Source: Rubrivivax sp.
GTDB lineage: Bacteria; Pseudomonadota; Gammaproteobacteria; Burkholderiales; Burkholderiaceae_C
Reading direction: 5' to 3'
Length of the DNA: 64,000 nt
Assembly: GCA_019635285.1 (NCBI GenBank)
Contig: JAHBZS010000002.1
Span: 1 to 64,000, forward strand
The notes under the pieces were generated by a model that was not told the DNA's origin, did no database searches, and worked only from the letters and a program-made list of their open reading frames with translations. Made by a program: the position numbers and the translations under genes. This document shows positions 10,455-17,735 of this stretch, piece after piece. The first letter of the stretch is position 1. The number at the start of each line of letters is the position of its first letter.

Positions 10455-11295
10455 GGCCTGGGTCCGTGCGCCCTTCACCCAGGGCGGCCAGCCACGCCAG
10501 CCCCAGCGAAGCGGTGACGGCGTGCAGCAGCACCAGCGCCGGCGGCGCGGCGTCCAGCATGGCGGCGATGCCGAGCAGCATCTGCACCAGCGTCAGCAGC
10601 GCCAGCGCCAGGGCATCGCCGCGGTGCAGGCGATACCAGCCGAACACCCCCAGCGCAAAGGCCGCCAGCAGCGCCGGCGCGGCCAGCGCCAGATGCGCAA
10701 AGGCCGGGACGCTGTCGACGCCGGTGCCCGACAGCGCGCCCAGCCCGGCCTGCACCAGCCACAGCAGCGCGACGGCGCGCGCCCCACGCATGCGGGCCGC
10801 CGTGCTGCCGCGCAGGCCGCGCCAGGCTGTCCAGGCGAGCGCCAGCAGCAGCAGGCCGCCGAGCTGGTTGCCCAGCAACACCCACAGCGAACGGCTGCCC
10901 GGCGTGACGATGCCGAGCGCGGCCAGCGCCAGCGCCATGACGAGCATGGCCAAGGCACGTGCGCCGACGCCCGTGCGGCGCGGACGTCGCGCCAGCGCCA
11001 GCAGCGCCAGCGCGCCCGCGGCCGGCAGCATCGTGGATGCGGCGGCGCGATGCGCGGCGCGTACGCCGGCCAGCACGTCCGAGCGGCCCATCCATGGCGC
11101 CGGCGCGGCGCCGGGCGCGGCCGCCGCATCACGGCAGCCGGGCCAGCTGTTGCAGCCCGGCCGCGGCTGCGCCAGCCGCAGCCAGGCGCTGCTCGTCACG
11201 ACGACGATCATCAGCAGCGCGCAGGCCGAAGCCAGCCGGCGCAGCCAGCGGCTGCGCCCATCGGTGGGCAGGGCAGGGGTGGTCGTCGTCGCCAT
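10426..11295 (-). CDS. CtaA/COX15-like heme A synthase homologue
   Basis: A 289-residue integral membrane protein with about eight predicted helices. It has the layout of heme A synthase: RAAHRAAAS in helix 2, FAHLALAA in helix 6 and LLHAVTAS in helix 8. The fourth family histidine, expected in helix 4, appears replaced in WVLLGNQLGG. CtaA oxidises heme O to heme A. Its place divergent from a heme-copper operon that also encodes heme O synthase suggests heme-cofactor supply for that enzyme. Missing one ligand, it may be altered or lack full activity. It ends inside the 3' end of nirN. Confidence 0.75.
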   Translation of the reverse strand: MATTTTPALPTDGRSRWLRRLASACALLMIVVVTSSAWLRLAQPRPGCNSWPGCRDAAAAPGAAPAPWMGRSDVLAGVRAAHRAAASTMLPAAGALALLALARRPRRTGVGARALAMLVMALALAALGIVTPGSRSLWVLLGNQLGGLLLLALAWTAWRGLRGSTAARMRGARAVALLWLVQAGLGALSGTGVDSVPAFAHLALAAPALLAAFALGVFGWYRLHRGDALALALLTLVQMLLGIAAMLDAAPPALVLLHAVTASLGLAWLAALGEGRTDPGLSARSPPIA

Positions 11296-11343
11296 CAGGT
11301 CTTTCGGGGCGGGCGCATCGTGCCAGCGCGGTGCCCGGATTCC

Positions 11344-11357
11344 TTGACCTGGTTCAT
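11344..11357. promoter_or_regulatory. candidate DNR/FNR box upstream of the NOR-like operon
   Basis: TTGACCTGGTTCAT keeps the TTGA-N6-TCAA pattern with one mismatch and resembles the palindrome at 1791. It lies 67 bp upstream of the first small gene of the plus-strand operon and 49 bp upstream of the divergent ctaA-like gene, a normal position for class II activation. Confidence 0.55.
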
Positions 11358-11423
11358 ATCTGCACGCGATGCGCACGTCACAGAATCGTCCGCATCCGCG
11401 ATGCATGCATGAAGGAGACATCG

Positions 11424-11585
11424 ATGAGCACCCCTCCGCACGACGACCCGAATGAGCCGGTGCCGTGGATGCAGCAGTTGCTCGACAACCCGTTCCTGCT
11501 GCTGTTCCTGGGGGTGTTCGTGCCGATGGTGGTGTACACCGCCTGGGGCGTGTGGGACATCCTGACGCTGCCCGTCGCCAAGTAG
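11424..11585 (+). CDS. 53-residue single-helix membrane protein of the oxidase-like operon
   Basis: Short protein starting MSTPPHDDPNEPVPW with one hydrophobic helix (FLLLFLGVFVPMVVYTAWGVW). A GAAGGAG ribosome-binding site precedes the ATG, and the CuA subunit follows after 16 bp. By size and position it looks like a small structural subunit of a heme-copper complex, comparable to the small helices of ba3- or cbb3-type enzymes. I do not recognise a named family. Confidence 0.7.
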   Translation: MSTPPHDDPNEPVPWMQQLLDNPFLLLFLGVFVPMVVYTAWGVWDILTLPVAK

Positions 11586-11601
11586 GCACGAGGAGCCAAG
11601 C

Positions 11602-12141
11602 ATGAGCGCCATCCTCCCCCCCGCCGAACGGCTTTGGTACAAGCACCCGATCGACCGCGTCGAAGGCACCTGGATCGTCATCGCCCTGCTGTGGTGTCTG
11701 ATCATGTTCGCGATGATGGTCGGCTGGCATATCTGGGGCCACCAGAACCTGTCGACCGAGACCTACCGCACCACGCCTGACAAGTTCATGCCCAAGGTGC
11801 AGGCCATGGTCGACAAGTACACCGTGCGCACCGAGACCGACGAGAAGATTCCGGTGGTGGCGCCGCTGCCGGACAGCGACGTCTACCTGCTGGCGCGGCT
11901 GTGGAACTTCTACCCGATCCTCGAGCTGGAGAAGGGCAAGACCTACCGGCTGCATCTGTCGGCCATGGACTACAACCACGGCTTCTCGCTGCAGCCGGCC
12001 AACATCAACATCCAGATGGTGCCGGGCTTCGAGCACGTGGTCACCGTCACCCCCAACCAGTCGGGCACCTATTCGGTGGTGTGCAACGAGTACTGCGGCA
12101 TCGGCCATCACAAGATGGTCGGACGCATCTACATCAAGTGA
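11602..12141 (+). CDS. heme-copper enzyme subunit II with CuA site
   Basis: A 179-residue subunit II with one N-terminal helix (about 24-45) and a periplasmic cupredoxin domain. The CuA ligands are all present: H126 in DYNHGFSL and C161, E163, C165, H169 and M172 in CNEYCGIGHHKM. It should therefore receive electrons from a periplasmic cytochrome c or cupredoxin and pass them to the catalytic subunit. The single helix and short length recall B-family enzymes. An AGGAGC precedes the start, and the next gene begins 10 bp downstream. Confidence 0.9.
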   Translation: MSAILPPAERLWYKHPIDRVEGTWIVIALLWCLIMFAMMVGWHIWGHQNLSTETYRTTPDKFMPKVQAMVDKYTVRTETDEKIPVVAPLPDSDVYLLARLWNFYPILELEKGKTYRLHLSAMDYNHGFSLQPANINIQMVPGFEHVVTVTPNQSGTYSVVCNEYCGIGHHKMVGRIYIK

Positions 12142-12151
12142 AAGGGCGGCG

Positions 12152-13852
12152 ATGAGCACCGCGACCACGTATCGCACCTGCCCGCGCTCGGGCCTGCAGT
12201 TCGAGCGCCAGGCCGAGATGCTGATGAAGGCCAACGCCTTCGTCGGCGTCGTCTGGCTGCTGATCGGCGGCCTGCTGGCCGTCGGCGTCGTGATGACGCG
12301 CTGGCCGGCGTTCCGCTGGCTCGAGGCCGAGACCTTCTATCAGGTGCTCACGGCACACGGCATCGACATGCTGATCTTCTGGCTGATCTTCTTCGAGATC
12401 GCCGTGCTGTACTTCTGTGCATCGACGCTGCTGCGTTGCCGCATCGCCACGCCGAAGATCGCCTGGCTGGCTTTCGCGCTGATGGTCATCGGCTCGATCA
12501 CCACCAACGTCGCGGTCTACCGCGGCGCCTCCAGCGTGATGATGACCAGCTACGTGCCGATGATGGCCGAGCCCAGCTTCTACCTGGGGCTGATCCTGTT
12601 CGCCGTCGGCGCGCTGGTCGGCTGCTTCGTGTTCTTCGGCACGCTGGTCGTGGCCAAGAGGGACAAGACCTACCAGGGCTCGGTGCCGCTGGTCACCTTC
12701 GGCGCCATCACCGCGGCGATCATCGCCGTGTTCACCATCGCCTCGGGCGCGATCATCCTGATCCCCACCTGGCTGATGGCGCTGGGCGTGGTCAAGGAAG
12801 TGGACCCGCTGGTCTACCGCACCATCTGGTGGGCCTTCGGCCATAGCTCGCAGCAGGTCAACGTCGCCGCGCACATCTCGGTGTGGTACCTGGTTGCGGC
12901 CATCGCCTTTGGCGCCAAGCCGATGAGCGAGCGCGTCAGCCGCACCGCGTTCCTGCTGTACATCCTGTTCCTGCAGCTGGCCAGCGCGCACCACCTGCTC
13001 GCCGACCCGGGGCTGTCGACCGGCTGGAAGGTGGTCAACACCAGCTACTTCATGTACTTCGCCGTGCTGGCCTCGATGCTGCACGGCCTGACCATCCCCG
13101 GTGCGATGGAAGTGGCGCAGCGCCAGAAGGGCTTCACCAAGGGGCTGTTCGAGTGGCTGCGCAAGGCGCCGTGGGGCAACCCCACCTTCAGCGGCGTGTT
13201 CATCGCACTGATCGGCTTCGGCTTCCTCGGCGGCATCTCCGGCGTGATGATGGGCACCGAGCAACTGAACATGATCATCCACAACACGATCTATGTGCCC
13301 GGCCACTTCCATGCCACCGTGGTCATCGGCACCACGCTGACCTTCATGGCGCTGACCTACTACCTGATCCCGGTGCTGTTCAAGCGCGAGATGATCGCGC
13401 CGGGGCTGGCCAAGTGGCAGCCCTACCTGTTCGGCTTCTCGATGTATGCCTTCGCGCTGGTGATGATGGGCGCCGGCACCCTGGGCGTGTCGCGCCGCCA
13501 CTGGGACATGGCCTTCCAGGGCCACGCGCTGGCCTACGAATGGCCCGGCGCCGCGTACCTGATGATGGGCCTGGTCGGGCTGACCGGCCTCATCGCCATC
13601 ATCGGCGGCGCGATCTACATCTACATCACCGTCGGTTCGCTGCTGTGGGGCCGCAAGCTCGACGACGGCACCGTCAGCTCGACCTTCACGCCGATCCCGC
13701 GCACCGCGCCCAGCGTGGCCGCGCAGAGCTACGGCTCGTTGGGCTTCGCGGCGCCCGGCACCTTCGTGCTGGCGATGGTCTTCCTGCTGGCCTTCGTGCT
13801 GTACTACTTCATCAACTGGAAGTACCTGTCCACGCTGTGGGCCCTGAGCTGA
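12152..13852 (+). CDS. heme-copper subunit I lacking the catalytic Tyr; candidate NO reductase
   Basis: A 566-residue polytopic protein. Metal ligands are visible: H69 in helix II, H231 in helix VI (WWAFGHSSQQ), the H280-H281 pair in helix VII (ASAHHLLADPG), and H385/H387 in helix X (VPGHFHAT). HHLLADPG and IHNTIYVPGHFH resemble B-family oxidases. At H+4 in helix VI oxygen reductases of families A and B have the cross-linked Tyr; here it is Gln (Q235). Loss of that Tyr is the known mark of NO reductases within this superfamily, including the CuA-bearing sNOR group described near SenC genes in ammonia oxidisers. Linkage to nirS and DNR sites supports NO reduction; this is inferred, not shown. 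Confidence 0.85.
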   Translation: MSTATTYRTCPRSGLQFERQAEMLMKANAFVGVVWLLIGGLLAVGVVMTRWPAFRWLEAETFYQVLTAHGIDMLIFWLIFFEIAVLYFCASTLLRCRIATPKIAWLAFALMVIGSITTNVAVYRGASSVMMTSYVPMMAEPSFYLGLILFAVGALVGCFVFFGTLVVAKRDKTYQGSVPLVTFGAITAAIIAVFTIASGAIILIPTWLMALGVVKEVDPLVYRTIWWAFGHSSQQVNVAAHISVWYLVAAIAFGAKPMSERVSRTAFLLYILFLQLASAHHLLADPGLSTGWKVVNTSYFMYFAVLASMLHGLTIPGAMEVAQRQKGFTKGLFEWLRKAPWGNPTFSGVFIALIGFGFLGGISGVMMGTEQLNMIIHNTIYVPGHFHATVVIGTTLTFMALTYYLIPVLFKREMIAPGLAKWQPYLFGFSMYAFALVMMGAGTLGVSRRHWDMAFQGHALAYEWPGAAYLMMGLVGLTGLIAIIGGAIYIYITVGSLLWGRKLDDGTVSSTFTPIPRTAPSVAAQSYGSLGFAAPGTFVLAMVFLLAFVLYYFINWKYLSTLWALS

Positions 13853-13912
13853 GTTGAGCAGAGCACGCATGCCGGCCGCCGCGCGCCGGCAGTGCCCACG
13901 AGGAGAGCGCCG

Positions 13913-14836
13913 ATGAACCGCAGCCCACCGCCCGCCGCCGCCAGCCTGGCGGCCGACTCCGGCCTTGCGCGGCGCGGCGCGCGCTGGCGTACGGGCTTAA
14001 GCGTGTTCAAGATCCGCATCGGCGTGCTCATCATGATCACCGCCCTCGGCGGCATGGCGATCGTGCCCGGCAGCCGCTTGAGCCTGGCGCAGGTGCTGTG
14101 GCTGGCGCTGGCGGTGCTGGTGGCCGCGGCCAGCGCCGGCGCCTTCAACCAGTTCGTCGAGGCCGACAGCGACCGGCTGATGGCGCGCACGCGCGGCCGC
14201 GCCTTCGCCAGCGGCGAACTGCCGCGCAGTGCCGGCTGGCTGGCGGCAATCGTCGCCCTGGTGGTGCTGGCCGTCGCGCTGGCCGCCGTGGCGACCAACG
14301 GCATCGCCGCACTCTTCGTCGCGCTCGGCGCCATCACCTACGGCGTCGTCTACACGCTGTGGCTGAAGCGGCGCACCGCCTGGAACATCGTCATCGGCGG
14401 CCTGTCGGGCAGCTTCGCCGCGCTCGCCGGCGCCGCCGCGGTCGACCCGACGATCCCGCCGCAGGCCTGGGCGCTGGCGCTGGTGCTGTTCCTGTGGACG
14501 CCGCCGCACTTCTGGAGCCTGGCCATCGCCGTCGATGCCGACTACCGCCAAGCCGGCGTGCCCATGCTGCCGGTGGTGCTGGGTGTGGAGCGCGCGGCGC
14601 GCATCGTGCATGCCAGTGCGCTGATCTTGGTGGCGTCGTCCTTCCTGCCGCTGGTGTTCGGCGCCGGCTGGGTGGTCGGTGCCGGTGCGGCGCTGGGCGG
14701 CGCGTATTTTCTGTGGCGCACCAAGGCGCTGGCGCGCGCGCCGTCGCGCAAGGCGGCCATGGCGGCGTTCTTCGCGTCGATGGTGCAGCTGAGCCTGCTG
14801 CTGCTGGCGGTGGTGGTCGATGCGGCGATGCGTTGA
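13913..14836 (+). CDS. ctaB: protoheme IX farnesyltransferase (heme O synthase)
   Basis: A 307-residue UbiA-family membrane prenyltransferase. The Asp-rich motif region EADSDRLMARTRGR and LWTPPHFWSLAI are characteristic of CtaB/CyoE, which farnesylates heme b to heme O. A GAGGAGA site precedes the ATG at 13913. Its place inside the heme-copper operon implies that at least one of the linked enzymes uses heme O or A. The stop overlaps the start of the SCO gene. Confidence 0.93.
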   Translation: MNRSPPPAAASLAADSGLARRGARWRTGLSVFKIRIGVLIMITALGGMAIVPGSRLSLAQVLWLALAVLVAAASAGAFNQFVEADSDRLMARTRGRAFASGELPRSAGWLAAIVALVVLAVALAAVATNGIAALFVALGAITYGVVYTLWLKRRTAWNIVIGGLSGSFAALAGAAAVDPTIPPQAWALALVLFLWTPPHFWSLAIAVDADYRQAGVPMLPVVLGVERAARIVHASALILVASSFLPLVFGAGWVVGAGAALGGAYFLWRTKALARAPSRKAAMAAFFASMVQLSLLLLAVVVDAAMR

Positions 14837-15707
14837 TGGACGCGGCGTCTGGCGTCATCGGTGGGCCGGACTGCTGTCGGCGCTGCTGATCCTGCCCGCC
14901 GCGGCGGCCGGTGCCGAGCGCGAACCCGGCACCGTGCCTGCCCTGGACGAGGCGGAGGCGGTGCGCCTGAGCCAGGCGGCAGTGGGCCGCAGCATTCCCG
15001 ACCTGATGCTGCTCGACCGCCAGGGGCGGCCGGTGCGGCTCGCGGCCTACCGCGGCAAGCCGCTGCTGGTCAGCTTCATCTACACCGGCTGCTTCCAGGT
15101 CTGCCCGACGCAGACGCGTGCGCTGTACGAGGCCGTGCAAGGCCTGGAGCGCATGCTCGGCGCACGCCAGTTCAACGTCGTCAGCATCGGCTTCAACCAA
15201 CCCTTCGACGACCCGCAAGCGATGCGCGCCTTCGCGGCGCAGCACCGCATCGACGCAGCGAACTGGGAATTCCTCAGCCCGCCGCGCGACGCCGTGGCCA
15301 CGCTGACGCAGGCTTTCGGCTTCGCTTTCGTCGCCACGCCGGCCGGCTTCGACCATGTGCTCGGCGTCACCGTGGTCGACGCGCAGGGCCGCATCCATGC
15401 GCAGGTCTACGGCGACAAGCTGCGCGCCGACCAGCTCGGCAAGCCGCTGCGCGATCTGCTGCTGGATGCGCCGCCGCCCGCCGAGTCGCGCTTCAGCGAT
15501 CTGGTCGAACGCGTGCGCATCCTGTGCACCGTCTACGACCCCGACACCGGCGCCTACCGCTACGACTACAAGCTGATCTTCGAAGTGATCGGCGGGCTGC
15601 TCTTCTTCGGCAGCGTGGCCGTCTACTTCCTGCTCGAATGGAGAGGGCGGCGCCGCGCGCGCCGACTGTCATGCACGGCCTCGAAACCCTCCGCCGGCAT
15701 GGCCTGA
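14820..15707 (+). CDS. SCO1/SenC family copper chaperone, membrane anchored at both ends
   Basis: A 295-residue thioredoxin-fold protein with the copper-binding CFQVC motif (C91, C95) and the conserved histidine H179 in GFDHVLGV. SCO proteins deliver copper to the CuA site, matching the CuA subunit upstream. It has an N-terminal hydrophobic segment and also an extra C-terminal helix (VIGGLLFFGSVAVYFLLEW), less usual for the family. The ATG at 14820 overlaps ctaB by 17 bp; no nearer in-frame start is visible. Confidence 0.87.
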   Translation: MRRCVDGRGVWRHRWAGLLSALLILPAAAAGAEREPGTVPALDEAEAVRLSQAAVGRSIPDLMLLDRQGRPVRLAAYRGKPLLVSFIYTGCFQVCPTQTRALYEAVQGLERMLGARQFNVVSIGFNQPFDDPQAMRAFAAQHRIDAANWEFLSPPRDAVATLTQAFGFAFVATPAGFDHVLGVTVVDAQGRIHAQVYGDKLRADQLGKPLRDLLLDAPPPAESRFSDLVERVRILCTVYDPDTGAYRYDYKLIFEVIGGLLFFGSVAVYFLLEWRGRRRARRLSCTASKPSAGMA

Positions 15708-17218
15708 ACGGCTGGCGCCGCGTCGAGCGGGGCTTCGATGCGGCCTTCGGTTCGGCGCTGAATCCGCTGCGCCACCTGGGCGCGATCGGCTTCCTTGCGT
15801 TCTGGCTGCTCGCCGCCAGCGGGGTGCTGCTGTACATCGTGCTCGACACCTCGGTCGAAGGCGCGTATCGATCGATCGCCAGCCTGGAGCAGGCGCCGCT
15901 GGCGCTGGGCCGGCTGCTGCGTGGGCTGCACCGCTACGCCGCCGACGTGCTGGTCATCGCGCTCGGCCTGCACCTGCTGCGCGAATGGCTGCACGGCCAC
16001 GAGCGCGGCTTCAGGCGCTTCTCGTGGCTGACCGGGGTGCCGCTGGTGGCCTTCGTCTTCGCCGCGGCGATCGGCGGCTTCTGGATCAACTGGGACCAGC
16101 TCGGCCAGTTCTCGGCCATCGCCACCGCCGAATGGCTGGACGCGCTGCCGCTGCTGGCGGCGCCGCTGGCGCGCAACTTCCTGGGCAGCGCCACGGTCGG
16201 CGACCGCTTGTTCTCGCTGTTCGTGTTCGTGCACCTCGGCGTGCCGCTGCTGCTGCTGTTCGGCCTGTGGTTCCATGTGCAGCGCATCACGCGCGCCGCG
16301 GTGCTGCCGCCGCGCCCGCTGACTCTGGGGCTGGTCGCGGTGCTGGCGCTGCTGGCGCTGGCCGTGCCGGTGACCAGCCACCCGCCGGCCGCGCTGGGCG
16401 CCGTGCCCGGCGTGCTGCGACTGGACTGGATCGTGCTCTTCGTGCATCCGCTGACCTATGCGACGTCGCCGCAGTTCGTCTGGGCGCTGGTCGTGGGTGG
16501 CGCGCTGACGCTCTTCGGCCTGCCGTTCCTGCCGCAGGCCGCCCGGCGCGCGCCGGTGGCCGTGGTCGACGCCGCCAACTGCAGCGGCTGCCGCCGCTGC
16601 CTGGCCGACTGCCCGTATGCGGCGATCACCATGGTGCCGCACCCGAACCAGCGCATCGGGCGTTCGCTGGCCGTGGTCGATGCCGACCTGTGCGCCGGCT
16701 GCGGCATCTGCGCCGGCGCCTGCCCGTCGTCGACACCCTTCCGCGGCATGCAGCAACTGATCAGCGGCATCGACCTGCCGCAGCGCACGGTCGATGCCCT
16801 GCGCCGGCAGTTGCGCACCACGCTGGCCGCGGCGATCGAGCCGCAGCCGCTGGTGGTCTTCGGCTGCGCGCACGGTGCACGCGCCGCCGCCGGCGCGCAC
16901 CACGTCGAGCTGCTGTGCACCGGCCAGCTGCCGCCGTCCTTCGTCGAGTACGCGCTGCGCGACGGCGCGGCCGGCGTGCTGGTGGCCGCCTGCCGCGAAG
17001 GCGGCTGCGAGTACCGTGTCGGTGAGCGCTGGACGCACGAGCGTCTCGACGGTTCGCGCGAGCCGCACTTGCGCCGCGGCAGCGTGCCGGCCGAGCGGCT
17101 GGAACTGGTCTTCGCCGGCCCCGGCGACGACGCGCTGCTGGCGCAGGCGCTGGCGCGGCTGCGGCAGCGCGTGCAGGCGCTGGCCACCGAACCCCGGACG
17201 GCGATGCACCATGGCTGA
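15671..17218 (+). CDS. cytochrome b / 2[4Fe-4S] ferredoxin / MvhD-like fusion protein
   Basis: A 515-residue three-part protein. Residues 1-290 form a cytochrome b/b6-like membrane domain with two His pairs (H87/H101 and H188/H202) for two b hemes. Residues 300-355 are a double-cluster ferredoxin (C304, C307, C310, C314; C341, C344, C347, C351). Residues 393-500 resemble the MvhD/FlpD delta subunit of hydrogenase-heterodisulfide reductase complexes, with C399, C416, C441 and C446 available for a [2Fe-2S] cluster. It probably moves electrons between the quinone pool and a soluble or partner redox protein. It overlaps the SCO gene by 37 bp and the next gene by 8 bp. Confidence 0.85.
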   Translation: MHGLETLRRHGLNGWRRVERGFDAAFGSALNPLRHLGAIGFLAFWLLAASGVLLYIVLDTSVEGAYRSIASLEQAPLALGRLLRGLHRYAADVLVIALGLHLLREWLHGHERGFRRFSWLTGVPLVAFVFAAAIGGFWINWDQLGQFSAIATAEWLDALPLLAAPLARNFLGSATVGDRLFSLFVFVHLGVPLLLLFGLWFHVQRITRAAVLPPRPLTLGLVAVLALLALAVPVTSHPPAALGAVPGVLRLDWIVLFVHPLTYATSPQFVWALVVGGALTLFGLPFLPQAARRAPVAVVDAANCSGCRRCLADCPYAAITMVPHPNQRIGRSLAVVDADLCAGCGICAGACPSSTPFRGMQQLISGIDLPQRTVDALRRQLRTTLAAAIEPQPLVVFGCAHGARAAAGAHHVELLCTGQLPPSFVEYALRDGAAGVLVAACREGGCEYRVGERWTHERLDGSREPHLRRGSVPAERLELVFAGPGDDALLAQALARLRQRVQALATEPRTAMHHG

Positions 17219-17735
17219 GCGCGATACCTCCCAGCGTCGTCCGCTGGCCTGGGCCGGCCAGGTGCTGCTCTACGGTGCCTTCGCGCTGGCCATCGGCGTG
17301 TTCTCGCAATGGCCACCCTACCGCCACCTGCAGCCCGACCAGGCGCTGGTCAAGCTGAGCTTCGTGCGCGTCGGCAAGCCGGTCGGCGACTGCCGAAAGC
17401 TGAGCGACGAGGAACTGGCCAAGCTGCCGCCGAACATGCGCACGCCCACGGTGTGCCCGCGCGAGCGCTCGCCGCTGACCGTGCAGATGGCCATCGACGG
17501 CCGGCCGGTGCTCGACCGCAGCGTGCCACCCACCGGGCTGCGCCAGGACGGCGCGTCCGCGGTCTACGAGCGTGTGGTCGTGCCGGCCGGCGAGCGGCTG
17601 ATCACCGTCAGCCTGTCCGACGACGTGCGCGCGCGCGCCACGCCGCATCGGCGCGAGGAGCGTGTGACGCTGGTGCCGGGTCAGGTGCTGGTCATCGACT
17701 ACGACGCCGAGAAGGGCGGCATCACCTTCCAATGA
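17211..17735 (+). CDS. membrane-anchored protein of unknown function in the NOR-like operon
   Basis: A 174-residue protein with one N-terminal helix (about residues 14-31, AGQVLLYGAFALAIGVFS) and a periplasmic domain of roughly 140 residues with two cysteines (GDCRKL, TVCPRE). The domain contains a predicted beta-rich stretch ending VTLVPGQVLVIDYDAEKG. It overlaps both neighbours by a few bases, so it is made together with them and is probably an assembly factor or accessory subunit. I recognise no family. Confidence 0.8.
   Translation: MAERDTSQRRPLAWAGQVLLYGAFALAIGVFSQWPPYRHLQPDQALVKLSFVRVGKPVGDCRKLSDEELAKLPPNMRTPTVCPRERSPLTVQMAIDGRPVLDRSVPPTGLRQDGASAVYERVVVPAGERLITVSLSDDVRARATPHRREERVTLVPGQVLVIDYDAEKGGITFQ

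Noticed and set aside
12152-13852. Reading this gene as a normal cytochrome c oxidase (CtaD)
   Set aside because: The Tyr at H+4 of helix VI is Gln and no HPEVY motif exists, while gene context is nitrite/NO metabolism.
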